DNA from: CBDCUC01 sp965222485
Lineage (GTDB): Bacteria; Pseudomonadota; Alphaproteobacteria; Rhizobiales; Hyphomicrobiaceae
Assembly: GCA_965222485.1 (NCBI GenBank)
Contig: CBDCUC010000040.1
Location: 248,001-312,000 of the forward strand
DNA length: 64,000 nucleotides
Reading direction: 5' to 3'
Part shown: positions 53,195 through 61,918 of the stretch, piece by piece
Numbering within the stretch: the first letter of the stretch is position 1
Layout: each line of letters opens with the position of its first letter
Notes under the pieces: generated by a model
Seen by the model: the letters and a program-made list of their open reading frames with translations, nothing else
What the model was told of the DNA's origin: nothing
The model's database searches: none
Translations under genes and position numbers: made by a program

Positions 53195-54430
53195 TTAACC
53201 ATCCATGCGGCGGAATACAAGAGTCGCATTTGTTCCGCCGAAACCGAAGCTATTCGACATGACACAGTTAAGGGCTGCCTTGTCGATCAAGGACCGTGCG
53301 ATCGGCATGTCCTCGAACTCAGGATCAATCTCTTCGATGTTGGCGCTCTCACAGATAAAATCGCCATTCATCATGAGAAGTGAGAATATGGCTTCCTGCA
53401 CACCAATCGCTCCAAGCGAATGGCCAGTCAGTGATTTTGTTGCTGCAATGTGGGGTATCTGGTTTCCAAACACATCGCGGATCGCTTCGATTTCCTTGGT
53501 ATCGCCGACAGGCGTGGAAGTTGCGTGCGGGTTGATGTAGTCGACCGTGCAGCCCAACCCATTCCCGTCAAGGCCCTGCATCGCCAGCTTCATACAGCGA
53601 ACCGCACCCTCGCCGGACGGCGCGACCATGTCATGGCCATCCGAGGTTGCACCGTAGCCGGCCACCTCGCCGTAGATCTTCGCACCGCGTGCTTTCGCCC
53701 GCTCCAGCTCCTCAAGAACCAGCATTCCAGCGCCGCCAGCGATTACGAAACCGTCACGGTCCTTATCGTAGGCCCTGCTTGCTTTCGTTGGCGTGTCGTT
53801 GAATTTCGAAGACATGGCCCCCATGCCATCGAAGAGGGCCGACAGCGTCCAATCGAGTTCTTCGCAGCCTCCCGCAAAAATGACATCTTGCTTGCCCCAG
53901 GCAATTTGCTCTGCCGCATTGCCGATGCAGTGGGCTGATGTCGAACACGCCGACGAGATCGAGTAATTGATACCCTTTATCTTGTAGCTGGTCGCCAGCG
54001 CCGCGGACGGTCCTGAGCACATTGCTTTGGGAACCTCAAACGGGCCGATTTTTTTCGGGCTGGAGTTAGCTCTTGTTACATCGGCCGCAGACACGATCGC
54101 GCGCGTCGAAGGACCACCCGCACCAACGATAATCCCGGTCCTTTCATTAACGACATCATCGTCCTCCAGGCCGGCATCGACAATCGCTTGCTGCATGGCC
54201 AGATAATTCCAGCCAATGCCCTCCGACATGAAACGTTTCGGTTTGCGGGGAACTTGAGCTGCCCAGTCAATCTCGGGCGCCCCGTGAACTTGGCAGCGAA
54301 AGCCCAGTTCCGTGTATTTCTCAGCCGCGACAATGCCCGATTTTCCATCGCGCAGCGAAGCTTGCACCTCTTGCGTACTGTTACCGATCGACGAGACGAT
54401 GCCCATGCCGGTGACGACGACGCGTCTCAT
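53195..54430 (-). CDS. fabB: Beta-ketoacyl-ACP synthase I FabB
   Basis: It elongates acyl-ACPs and is required for unsaturated fatty acids. The 411-residue condensing enzyme has the nucleophile Cys162 (SSACSTSAHCIG), the two catalytic histidines in INPHATSTPVGD and KSLTGHSLGA, and a GFGGTNATLVF C-terminus. Its pairing with fabA supports FabB rather than FabF. The ATG at 54430 has GGAAAGGG upstream; the TTG at 54436 is less likely. Confidence 0.95.
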   Translation of the reverse strand: MRRVVVTGMGIVSSIGNSTQEVQASLRDGKSGIVAAEKYTELGFRCQVHGAPEIDWAAQVPRKPKRFMSEGIGWNYLAMQQAIVDAGLEDDDVVNERTGIIVGAGGPSTRAIVSAADVTRANSSPKKIGPFEVPKAMCSGPSAALATSYKIKGINYSISSACSTSAHCIGNAAEQIAWGKQDVIFAGGCEELDWTLSALFDGMGAMSSKFNDTPTKASRAYDKDRDGFVIAGGAGMLVLEELERAKARGAKIYGEVAGYGATSDGHDMVAPSGEGAVRCMKLAMQGLDGNGLGCTVDYINPHATSTPVGDTKEIEAIRDVFGNQIPHIAATKSLTGHSLGAIGVQEAIFSLLMMNGDFICESANIEEIDPEFEDMPIARSLIDKAALNCVMSNSFGFGGTNATLVFRRMDG

Positions 54431-54523
54431 CCGCAAACCCTTTCCAAAGATGCCCCGCGCTTCGACTGCCTAAAGCCGTGGGCGTCAACCTCAATCTCTT
54501 GCGGTGTATCGCTTCAAACTATC

Positions 54524-55066
54524 CTAGGCGCCCGCCGATGCGGCGGCGTCCTCCGCATCAAACAACGCCACTTTCATATCATTCGCCTTGTAAAGCGGCT
54601 CACCATCAGCAAGCAAAGTGCCATCTGCGATCGCCATCTTCAACTTTCTAAGGATGACGCGCTTGAGATCGACCACGTACTCCACGCGCTTGACACTTGG
54701 CAGCACCATCCCGGTGAACTTGACCTCCCCTACACCAAGCGCGCGGCCGCGCCCAGGTGCACCCAGCCAGCCCAAATAGAATCCCGTTAGCTGCCACAAG
54801 GCATCCAACCCGAGGCAGCCGGGCATTACTGGGTCGCCCTCAAAGTGGCAGTCAAAAAACCAGTTGAGTCGTTCGTTTCCCGCCACATCGAGTTCGGCGA
54901 CGATTTGCCCCTTGCCGCTAGCGCCTCCCTCTTCCGTGACGCTCGTAATGCGATCGAACATTAGCATCGGCGGCAGCGGAAGCTGGGCATTGCCTGGCCC
55001 AAATAGTTCGCCGCGGCCACACGCAAGCAGGTCCTCAAAATCATAGCTTGAACGGCGCTCTGCCAT
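54524..55066 (-). CDS. fabA: 3-hydroxydecanoyl-ACP dehydratase/isomerase FabA
   Basis: It dehydrates and isomerises the C10 intermediate, starting anaerobic unsaturated fatty-acid synthesis. The 180-residue hot-dog-fold protein has the catalytic His74 and Asp88 in CHFEGDPVMPGCLGLDALWQL, with the same spacing as E. coli His70/Asp84. The ATG at 55066 gives the conserved AERRSSYDFEDLL start; an ATG at 55090 is an alternative. It is the first gene of fabA-fabB-fabI. Confidence 0.95.
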   Translation of the reverse strand: MAERRSSYDFEDLLACGRGELFGPGNAQLPLPPMLMFDRITSVTEEGGASGKGQIVAELDVAGNERLNWFFDCHFEGDPVMPGCLGLDALWQLTGFYLGWLGAPGRGRALGVGEVKFTGMVLPSVKRVEYVVDLKRVILRKLKMAIADGTLLADGEPLYKANDMKVALFDAEDAAASAGA

Positions 55067-55837
55067 GGGCTCCGCTTGTCCCCCCGTCATCATCGTCTGT
55101 ACTTCCAATCCACGCATATCTCGTAGCGTGACAAACCGGCATGGCGCATGGGCCATGCACTCCAAAAACCGTTACGCCGGTCTCCTACCACAATCGAATG
55201 CCGCACAAAAGGCAATGACTTCAGCAAAAATGGTGCCCTGTGATGCCACCGGCGCCCGTTGGTAGCCGCAACCGGACAATCTAATTTTGTGGCCGTCACG
55301 TGCAGCTAAGCGGTGCGAGTGCTCGCATAGGCACCGCCGGCAGGGTCATTGTCATTACAGGCTAAATTGGCTGGGTTGCCCTGTCGCAGCGCAACCGCCC
55401 CAATAACGACCAGTTGCAATTGTCCAAAGTCCTAGTACTTAACGGCCTGCCAACGTGCACAATTCCTAATTTGTGGGTCAGTGGGCGGAAAAAAGCAAAA
55501 AGGCGCAACAAACGGCTTTGACCCTCGCGGGCAATCACAACGTCGCATAACATCATGATTTTTCGAAGAAATAATAAGGAGCCATCATCCAGCCCGCAAA
55601 ATTGGCTAACCGTGCACCGCAAAACCTCCGTGCCGCGCCCAATAGCCTCCTTTCGCACCCGCGCTGCATGCTCTAAACTACGGATCTACTTTGACCGACT
55701 GCTCCAGCTTGAGTTTAATCAACTTGCGGGCATGCCGCTATTTGTGCTGAAAACGTCGGTACGAAGTGCAAATACTGAGTAACGAAGAAAACGGGGCGCC
55801 TTGTGTACGTGCCCCCGTGTGCCGATCTGGGTGGAAG
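55067..55837. other. Long divergent regulatory region between fabA and irr
   Basis: These 771 bases contain no convincing gene. Notable items are an imperfect palindrome centred on TTCGAA (about 55559-55571, TTTTTCGAAGAAA), several AT-rich patches, and a short open frame at 55555-55782 without a good ribosome binding site. The region must hold the promoters of the fab operon and of irr, and it is long enough for a small RNA. I could not recognise one. Confidence 0.55.
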
Positions 55838-56269
55838 ATGGCTGACAATCACATGCCGCCGAATGAAAAACATCTGACCGAGAAGTTGCGCAAGGCCGGG
55901 TTGCGGCCGACTCGCCAGCGCATGGCGCTGGGCTGCTTGTTGTTTGGCAGCGGTGATCGCCACGTGACAGCCGAACTTTTGCACGAAGAAGCCGTCGCCA
56001 GCGGTGAGCAAGTCTCGCTCGCTACCGTATACAACACGTTGCATCAGTTTAAGCGCGCTGGCTTGCTGCGCGAACTCGCGATTGACGGTGTGAAGGCCTA
56101 TTTCGATACCAATACGTCAAATCACAATCACTTCTTCCTGGAGGCCGAAGGTGCCTTGATGGATATCCCCAGCGACACCATCCAGGTCGACGGACTTCCC
56201 GAACCTCCTGCTGGAACGAAGATCAGCCACATTGACGTTGTTGTCAGACTTGCAAAAGACGACGACTAA
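55838..56269 (+). CDS. irr: Iron response regulator Irr (Fur family)
   Basis: Irr is the heme-responsive, Fur-like regulator that controls iron genes in Hyphomicrobiales in place of classical Fur. The 143-residue protein has LRKAGLRPTRQRMALGCLLFGSGDRHVTAELLHEEA and LATVYNTLHQFKRAGLLRELAI (winged helix), then FDTNTSNHNHFFLEAEG. The heme regulatory GCP motif of Bradyrhizobium Irr is absent (GCLLFG instead), and the usual HHH heme site reads HNH. Many rhizobial Irr proteins lack the GCP motif. The ATG at 55838 is chosen because GTGGAAG precedes it. It is divergent from the fab operon, the usual order. Confidence 0.92.
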   Translation: MADNHMPPNEKHLTEKLRKAGLRPTRQRMALGCLLFGSGDRHVTAELLHEEAVASGEQVSLATVYNTLHQFKRAGLLRELAIDGVKAYFDTNTSNHNHFFLEAEGALMDIPSDTIQVDGLPEPPAGTKISHIDVVVRLAKDDD

Positions 56270-56325
56270 GCGGTCTGCCACGGACCAGCATGCCAGCCAG
56301 GTTTTATCGAAGTCGCGGTTGCCTG

Positions 56326-56895
56326 CTACTCGATGGTTTCGCCATCGTAGACACCCCATAATTTCTTTTGTTCGACATATCCTTTGTAGGTACCGATCGT
56401 TACTTTGCACCAGCGCTGATCGCATTTCAGGATATTCGCGATAACGCCGGCTTCGACGAGCGCCAGCGCCCGTGCACTCTCGCTATCGTTGGAACGGATG
56501 GCGATACGTGGACGCTCTTGACCTGCTTTGACTTCCCAGGGCAGGACCTGGGCCGTTCTACGTCCAGACAATAGCCAGCGTAGCACCCAGCCGGTTGTAC
56601 CCTCCGCATCGCGCACCTTTCGCCAACCCTGGTGTTCTTCGATGATTTCAACGGGCAGTCCAGCGCGACGAAACACCCACGCTGTTGGATAGTCGGTGCC
56701 GGGGCCTTTACGCAAATTGACCTCACTGGATTTGAGGCTGACGAAGCGCGGAAGCGGTCGCCCGGATGCTCCTGTCGCCGTCGCTTTCTGGGCAAATGCT
56801 TTCTCCGTGACGGCGCCGCCGATTGGGGCGCACAAACCTGCAACAGACAGGGTGAATCCCAGTATCAACATGCGACCGATGCGCAATAGTCTCAT
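56326..56895 (-). CDS. Secreted SH3-domain protein
   Basis: The 189-residue product has a signal peptide (about 1-35, ending in AFAQ) and two bacterial SH3-like repeats: one with VNLRKGPGTDYPTAWVFRRAGLPVEIIEEHQGWRKVRDAEGTTGWVLRWLL, and a more distant one near the C-terminus (LVEAGVIANILKCDQRWCKVTIGTYKGYVEQKKLWGVY). It is probably periplasmic and may bind cell-wall peptides; the exact function is unknown. It faces irr on the other strand (tail to tail). Confidence 0.85.
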   Translation of the reverse strand: MRLLRIGRMLILGFTLSVAGLCAPIGGAVTEKAFAQKATATGASGRPLPRFVSLKSSEVNLRKGPGTDYPTAWVFRRAGLPVEIIEEHQGWRKVRDAEGTTGWVLRWLLSGRRTAQVLPWEVKAGQERPRIAIRSNDSESARALALVEAGVIANILKCDQRWCKVTIGTYKGYVEQKKLWGVYDGETIE

Positions 56896-57159
56896 AAAGT
56901 CAAAGGCTCCTTGCAGTTTGATGCGTTAAGTTTTTCACAGGTTAGGGCGGATTGCACAACGTGAAGCCCCAGGTCTCGCCGTCTGCCCTGGGCCGTGATG
57001 CCTGTTTAACTCAATGGCTTTGTCATCGTCATGACCTTCTGGTAGAGAAAGGCTCGAAAATTTAGGGAGGTAGGAACCCAGCATTGGCGCCGGGTGCGGC
57101 CGTCCCACTTAAATCCATCTACAACTCCGTCGTCCAGACTTCCGCCCAAAAGAGTAAGA

Positions 57160-58158
57160 ATGCCAAACAGTCCAAAGAAGCCCGTCGTTATCGTCACGCG
57201 CAAATTGCCGGATGTCGTGGAAACGCGGATGCGAGAGTTATTTGACGCCCGCCTCAATGTTGACGATGCGCCAATGAGTCAGGCTCAGCTCATCGAAGCC
57301 GTTAAAGAAGCCGACGCCATTGTGCCAACAGTCACGGACCGGATTGACCGGGCGGTCATCAGCCAGGCTGGCGACAAACTGAAGCTTATTGCGAACTTCG
57401 GTACTGGTGTCGACAACATTGACTTGGATACGGCACGCAATCGAGGCATCACTGTAACCAATACACCGGGTGTGCTGACGGAAGACACTGCCGACATGAC
57501 CATGGCACTAATTCTTGCGGTTCCTCGTCGCCTCGCTGAAGCAACGAATTATCTCAAAGACACGTCGAACAAATGGACGGGCTGGTCGCCCACCTGGATG
57601 CTCGGTCACCGGATTTACGGAAAGCGCCTCGGCATCATCGGCATGGGCCGTATCGGCCAGGCCGTCGCGCGCCGCGCCAAGGCGTTCGGCCTGCAAATAC
57701 ATTACCACAATCGCCGTCGTCTTCCCGAAGAGGTCGAGCAGGAGCACGAGGCAACATACTGGGACAGCCTCGATCAGATGCTGGCCCGCATGGATATCGT
57801 ATCCGTCAATTGCCCGCACACGCCTGCGACATACCACCTGTTGTCTGCACGCCGGCTCAAGTTGTTGAAGCCGACGGCCTATATCGTCAACACGGCGCGC
57901 GGTGAGGTGATTGATGAAAATGAACTGGCACGCCTGATTGAGGGTAATGCCATCGCCGGCGCTGGTCTCGACGTGTTCGAACATGAACCAGCGGTCAATC
58001 CGAAGCTGCTTGCCTCAAGCCGCGTCGTAGCATTGCCCCATATGGGCTCAGCCACGATCGAAGGGCGCGTCGATATGGGCGAAAAAGTCATCATCAACAT
58101 CAAGACCTTTATGGATGGGCATAATCCACCTGACCGCGTCCATCCGGCGATGTTCTGA
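57160..58158 (+). CDS. D-isomer-specific 2-hydroxyacid dehydrogenase (glyoxylate/hydroxypyruvate reductase type)
   Basis: The 332-residue NAD(P)-dependent oxidoreductase has the Rossmann motif GMGRIGQ (about 161-167) followed by HNRR, which suggests NADPH preference. The catalytic Arg (NTARGEVIDE, near 246), Glu (FEHEPA, near 274) and His (LPHMGSAT, near 293) are all present. It resembles GhrB-like glyoxylate reductases; the substrate is not certain. The ATG at 57160 is preferred to an in-frame start at 57094. The gap before it (56896-57159) carries a GC-rich hairpin but no gene. Confidence 0.88.
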   Translation: MPNSPKKPVVIVTRKLPDVVETRMRELFDARLNVDDAPMSQAQLIEAVKEADAIVPTVTDRIDRAVISQAGDKLKLIANFGTGVDNIDLDTARNRGITVTNTPGVLTEDTADMTMALILAVPRRLAEATNYLKDTSNKWTGWSPTWMLGHRIYGKRLGIIGMGRIGQAVARRAKAFGLQIHYHNRRRLPEEVEQEHEATYWDSLDQMLARMDIVSVNCPHTPATYHLLSARRLKLLKPTAYIVNTARGEVIDENELARLIEGNAIAGAGLDVFEHEPAVNPKLLASSRVVALPHMGSATIEGRVDMGEKVIINIKTFMDGHNPPDRVHPAMF

Positions 58159-58257
58159 TTTTCGCACGTTTCAAATGACACGGTTGCGATTGCACGCAAA
58201 ATCGGTATGCAACGAGAACTCTACCGCTCGCAGGATTCTTACCTGTACAGCGTAGCA

Positions 58258-59094
58258 CTATGCACCGTCTTGAGCGCATGCCTGCACGTGTTCGCCCTGA
58301 TGGCTGGATAGATCGGTGATAGAGGGTGAGTTGCCAGAAAGTGGGTTGTCCGGATCCCATCCGATCTCGACAGTCTCGAAGCGTCCGCTCAAGGCGTCGT
58401 AAAGCAGCAGCCGCCCGGCCAAGCTTTCACCTGCACCCGTGATTTCCTTCAACACCTCGGTCGCCTGAAGCGTACCGATGACACCAACCACTGCACCGAG
58501 CACACCGACCTCGGAGCAGTTTGCCACCGTGCCAGGTGGCGGGGCCTGCGGGAATATGCAGCGATACGTAGGATACGGCTCGCCGTCCGGCTTGGTCAGG
58601 TGCGGCTTGAATGTCGTGACATGGCCATCGAACGGACCTACAGCGCCGAACACCAGAGTTTTTCTAGCCAGATAGCAGGCATCGGAAACGAGGTAGCGCG
58701 TTGCAAAGTTGTCGGACCCATCGGCAACGATGTCGAACGTGGAAATGATATCCATGGCATTATCGGCGTCGAGCCTGACGTCAAATGACTCAACGTTTAC
58801 ATGCGGGTTGAGCGACTCGATCGTGGCCTTTGCACTTTCAACTTTCGAAACACCGACGTGCGCGGTGTCGTGCACGATCTGACGTTGCAAATTGTCCAGT
58901 GAAACGACATCGTCATCAACGAGCCCGAGCGTGCCGACACCAGCTGCGGCCAGATAAACAGCAAGCGGTGATCCCAGACCGCCCGCGCCAATAAGCAGCA
59001 CCCGTGCCGATTTGATTTTCTGCTGCCCTTGGCCACCTACTTCACGCAGTACGAGGTGGCGCTTGTATCGTTGAACTTCCTCGGGCGTAAGCAT
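58258..59094 (-). CDS. ThiF/MoeB-family adenylyltransferase without the zinc tetracysteine site
   Basis: E1-like enzymes of this family adenylate the C-terminus of ubiquitin-fold sulfur carriers (MoaD, ThiS). The 278-residue product has GAGGLGSP (36-43), LVDDDVV, DGSDNFATR (about 125-133) and the Cys-containing ANCSEVGVLG (Cys183). Of the four structural zinc cysteines of MoeB, only the one in YRC (169) remains. The first position is Thr, and the C-terminal CxxC is replaced in WDPDNPLSGNSP. The ATG at 59094 is preferred over the GTG at 59097. It follows cysK by about ten bases, so the two are cotranscribed. Confidence 0.85.
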   Translation of the reverse strand: MLTPEEVQRYKRHLVLREVGGQGQQKIKSARVLLIGAGGLGSPLAVYLAAAGVGTLGLVDDDVVSLDNLQRQIVHDTAHVGVSKVESAKATIESLNPHVNVESFDVRLDADNAMDIISTFDIVADGSDNFATRYLVSDACYLARKTLVFGAVGPFDGHVTTFKPHLTKPDGEPYPTYRCIFPQAPPPGTVANCSEVGVLGAVVGVIGTLQATEVLKEITGAGESLAGRLLLYDALSGRFETVEIGWDPDNPLSGNSPSITDLSSHQGEHVQACAQDGA

Positions 59095-59104
59095 CACTCA
59101 AACC

Positions 59105-60109
59105 TCAAACATCAGCGATTTCGCTGGGTAAGAATAAATCGCTTGTGTAGTATCGTTCTGCGGATGACGGTGCAAAAGTCACAATTTGTTTGCCCTCCAT
59201 GTTTTCGCGCGCGCCTATCGTAAGTGCTGCGGCAAGGTTTGCCCCCGTTGATATCCCTCCCGCGATTCCCTCAACTCGCGCCAGCATACGTGATACCTCA
59301 AACGCCATTTCATTTGGCACCGTTATGATTTCGTCGATCAGGTTCCGGTCAAGAATTGAGGGCACAAAACCTGCGCCAATGCCTTGGATTTTGTGCGGCC
59401 CCTTTTCGCCCTTCGAAAGCATGGGACTGTCCGATGGCTCGACGGCAACGATCTTGAGATCAGGTTTACGTGGTTTAAGCACCCGGCCACAACCGCTAAG
59501 CGTGCCGCCTGTGCCGACACCGAGAACCAGAAAGTCGATATTTCCGCCGGTGTCGGACCACAATTCTTCAGCCGTCGTTTGTGCATGAATTTCCGGATTG
59601 GCAGGATTGTCGAATTGGGCCGGGATTACAGCGTCGGGAAACGTTGCGGCAATTTCCTTTGCGCGCTCAATTGCTGCGGGCATGCCGCCAGCTGCCGGTG
59701 TCAGCTCAAGCTCCGCTCCTAAATGGATCAATATTTTGCGCCGCTCGATAGACATCGAATCCGGCATCACGAGAATAAGTCGATAACCGCGTGCACCGGC
59801 CACAAACGCAAGTGCAATACCAGTATTTCCCGAGGTCGGCTCAATCAGAACGGACTTGCCTGGAGTTATTTCGCCAGCGTCTTCTAGCGCGTCGATCATC
59901 GAGACACCGATACGGTCCTTGACCGATGCCATGGGATTGAAGAACTCCAGCTTCATTAGGATGTCGGCTTTGAGGCCGCCAGACTGTGCGATCTTTGACA
60001 AGCGCACAAGCGGGGTCTGACCAATTGTCTCCGCGATATTGTCGAAGATGCGCCCACGGCCCCAGGCCTGGGTGCCCGCAATTGTCTTGAACTCGATTTT
60101 TTTGCCCAT
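59105..60109 (-). CDS. cysK: Cysteine synthase A (O-acetylserine sulfhydrylase)
   Basis: This PLP enzyme makes cysteine from O-acetylserine and sulfide. The 334-residue product has the PLP lysine Lys64 (ASVKDRIGVSM), TSGNTG (92-97) and GVGTGGTLSGCGRVLKP. It carries about 20 extra residues before the conserved start. On the minus strand a -10-like TATAGT (60156-60151) and two overlapping palindromes lie upstream, suggesting control by a sulfur-responsive regulator. Confidence 0.94.
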   Translation of the reverse strand: MGKKIEFKTIAGTQAWGRGRIFDNIAETIGQTPLVRLSKIAQSGGLKADILMKLEFFNPMASVKDRIGVSMIDALEDAGEITPGKSVLIEPTSGNTGIALAFVAGARGYRLILVMPDSMSIERRKILIHLGAELELTPAAGGMPAAIERAKEIAATFPDAVIPAQFDNPANPEIHAQTTAEELWSDTGGNIDFLVLGVGTGGTLSGCGRVLKPRKPDLKIVAVEPSDSPMLSKGEKGPHKIQGIGAGFVPSILDRNLIDEIITVPNEMAFEVSRMLARVEGIAGGISTGANLAAALTIGARENMEGKQIVTFAPSSAERYYTSDLFLPSEIADV

Positions 60110-60429
60110 GGCCTTGTAGCCTCCTCGCCGTAAAAGACGCTCGCCGCTTTACTATACTGATGAGGTTAGACCTCTAACGCAAAAGGGGAAACCAATTCGG
60201 GCAATCCAACCCGTCCCGGGATGCAGGACTTTGAGAAATTTGCGTTCGCGTACATCGAAAGAACGTGCAGCCCACGCAGGATAGTGCCGAGCGCCGCCCA
60301 CAGGTGAGGCAACCGTCTTGGGCCAGCAATTAGGCACGGCAGCAATTCTGAAACCGCATTTGCGCTGCGGGACCAAACCGAGTTCCGGCCGCCGCCAAAA
60401 AAGTCGACAGCGCGTCGCAATCCGCTTCG
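60110..60429. other. Intergenic region between sdhB and cysK
   Basis: These 320 bases contain the cysK promoter and its palindromes (listed separately). The remainder shows no gene I can support; short minus-strand open frames (for example 60166-60420) have no recognisable product or ribosome binding site. Confidence 0.5.
60151..60178 (-). promoter_or_regulatory. Candidate cysK promoter with overlapping palindromes
   Basis: GTTAGA (60165-60170), CC, TCTAAC (60173-60178) is a perfect inverted repeat, and GAGGT (60163-60167), TAG, ACCTC (60171-60175) is a second one inside it. They lie 7 to 27 bases upstream of TATAGT (60156-60151), where a -35 element should be, about 55 to 70 bases before the cysK ATG. 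The position fits an operator; the regulator is unknown. Confidence 0.55.
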
Positions 60430-61209
60430 TCAGACCCGCCGCTCAACCATCAGCTTTTTAAGTTCCGCGATGGCCTTGGCCGGATTAAGGCCCTTGGGGC
60501 AGGCCTTCGTACAATTCAGGATGGTGTGGCAGCGGTATAGCCGGAATGGATCTTCCAGATCATCGAGCCGCTGGCCGGTCGCTTCATCCCGGCTGTCGTT
60601 GACCCAGCGATAGGCCTGCAGCAGTATCGCCGGTCCCAGATAACGGTCCGAATTCCACCAGTAGCTTGGGCACGACGTCGAGCAACAAGCACACAAAATG
60701 CATTCGTAAAGCCCATCAAGCCCTTCCCGGTCTTCGCGGGACTGTTTCCATTCGGTAGGCGGTACTGGCGTATCCGTCTTGAGCCAGGGTTCGATCGAAC
60801 GGTGCTGAGCATAAAAATTCGTCATATCCGGCACGAGGTCCTTCACGACCTGCATGTGCGGCAGCGGGTAGATTGTAATCGGGCCCTTAATTTCCTCAAT
60901 GGATTCCAGACATGCGAGACCGTTCGTGCCGTCGATGTTCATTGAGCAGGACCCACAAATACCTTCGCGGCACGAGCGCCTGAATGTCAGCGTTGGGTCA
61001 ATCTCGTTTTTTATTTTGATTATGGCGTCGAGCACCATCGGGCCGCACGTGTCCAGGTCGACCCAGTAGGTATCCAGTCGTGGATTCTGATCGTCGTCAG
61101 GGGTCCATCGGTATATGCGGAATTCCTTCCAGTTGCCATCCGGCTCTGGCTCGTTCCACGTCTTGCCCCGCCTGATTGTGGAGTTCTTCGGTAGTGTCAG
61201 CTGGACCAT
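60430..61209 (-). CDS. sdhB: Succinate dehydrogenase iron-sulfur subunit SdhB
   Basis: This subunit carries electrons from SdhA to ubiquinone. The 259-residue product has the [2Fe-2S] cysteines in SCREGICGSCSMNIDGTNGLAC and the [4Fe-4S]/[3Fe-4S] cysteines in CILCACCSTSCPSYWWN and CHTILNCTKACPKGLNP. All clusters are therefore intact. It stands alone: the sdhC, sdhD and sdhA genes that normally precede it are not on its upstream side in this window. Confidence 0.96.
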   Translation of the reverse strand: MVQLTLPKNSTIRRGKTWNEPEPDGNWKEFRIYRWTPDDDQNPRLDTYWVDLDTCGPMVLDAIIKIKNEIDPTLTFRRSCREGICGSCSMNIDGTNGLACLESIEEIKGPITIYPLPHMQVVKDLVPDMTNFYAQHRSIEPWLKTDTPVPPTEWKQSREDREGLDGLYECILCACCSTSCPSYWWNSDRYLGPAILLQAYRWVNDSRDEATGQRLDDLEDPFRLYRCHTILNCTKACPKGLNPAKAIAELKKLMVERRV

Positions 61210-61525
61210 GAATTTTTCCGAGTTTCACCTTAACGTACCGCAATGGCGGCCAGCCCTTCAAATGAAGCCTTTGGCCCGCCAAGTCAACGTTGCCCCCGGG
61301 GGTATGGGTTGAAGATGCGCGCACCGGCACCAAATCCATGTCCTCACACTAACGGCTTAGTGCTGGAAGCAGGCTTTGCGACTAGTTTGGTAAGGTACGA
61401 CATGTCGCACTTTGCGGCATGTTGCATGAGCGGGTAATCGCAGGATTAGGAGCACTGGGCACCAAGTCGTTTACCGGGCGAATAAACACCCGGAACGTCT
61501 TCATTATCAATGCGGAGAAATTGTC
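61210..61525 (+). other. Intergenic region upstream of the coiled-coil gene, with palindromes
   Basis: No gene was seen in these 316 bases between divergent sdhB and the coiled-coil gene. An imperfect palindrome runs from about 61400 to 61422 (ACATGTCGCA, CTT, TGCGGCATGT, with one mismatch). A second inverted repeat, CCGGG (61474-61478) and CCCGG (61489-61493), lies nearer the start. These may be operator and leader hairpin; function unknown. Confidence 0.5.
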
Positions 61526-61816
61526 ATGGACGCACAACAATTCACCGATCAGCTTGAGGAACAAATCAAGGCCTGGCAGCGTCAGGTCGCAGAGTTTCAA
61601 AGTCAGATACCGGGTGTCGGCGACGAACTCAAAAAGCAATACGAGCAGCAGATTACGGCTATGAACGAGCAAACCAAAAAAGCGCAGGAGATGCTCGAAA
61701 AAGCGCAATCCGCAAATGAAGCCGCCTGGACCGATATGGCCGAAGGAGCAAAACGCTCATTTGAGGAGTGGCAGAAGGCTGCACAGTCTGCCATGTCGCG
61801 ATATAACAAGAGCTGA
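61526..61816 (+). CDS. Small coiled-coil protein, unknown function
   Basis: The 96-residue product is predicted to be almost entirely helical and rich in Gln, Glu, Lys and Ala, with two coiled-coil stretches (about 5-25 and 33-62) and no membrane segment. It looks like small stress-related or phasin-like helical proteins, but no family signature is visible, so no function is assigned. A GGAGA site lies before the ATG. A short GCGTC/GACGC hairpin (61896-61918) follows. Confidence 0.7.
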   Translation: MDAQQFTDQLEEQIKAWQRQVAEFQSQIPGVGDELKKQYEQQITAMNEQTKKAQEMLEKAQSANEAAWTDMAEGAKRSFEEWQKAAQSAMSRYNKS

Positions 61817-61918
61817 TGGCGAGCTGGAGTCTGGCTTTTTATAAATGGGCTGCACGGTTCGTACGGCAAAAGGGCTGTCCGCCACTGGGTGTTCCGCGTC
61901 AAAAAGGGCGCGGGACGC

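Noticed and set aside
60166..60420. Minus-strand frame of 84 codons between sdhB and cysK
   Set aside because: No ribosome binding site or family resemblance, and it overlaps the cysK promoter.
61526..61816. Calling the coiled-coil gene a phasin
   Set aside because: It is shorter than known phasins and no phasin signature or pha gene is adjacent; only its helical make-up agrees.
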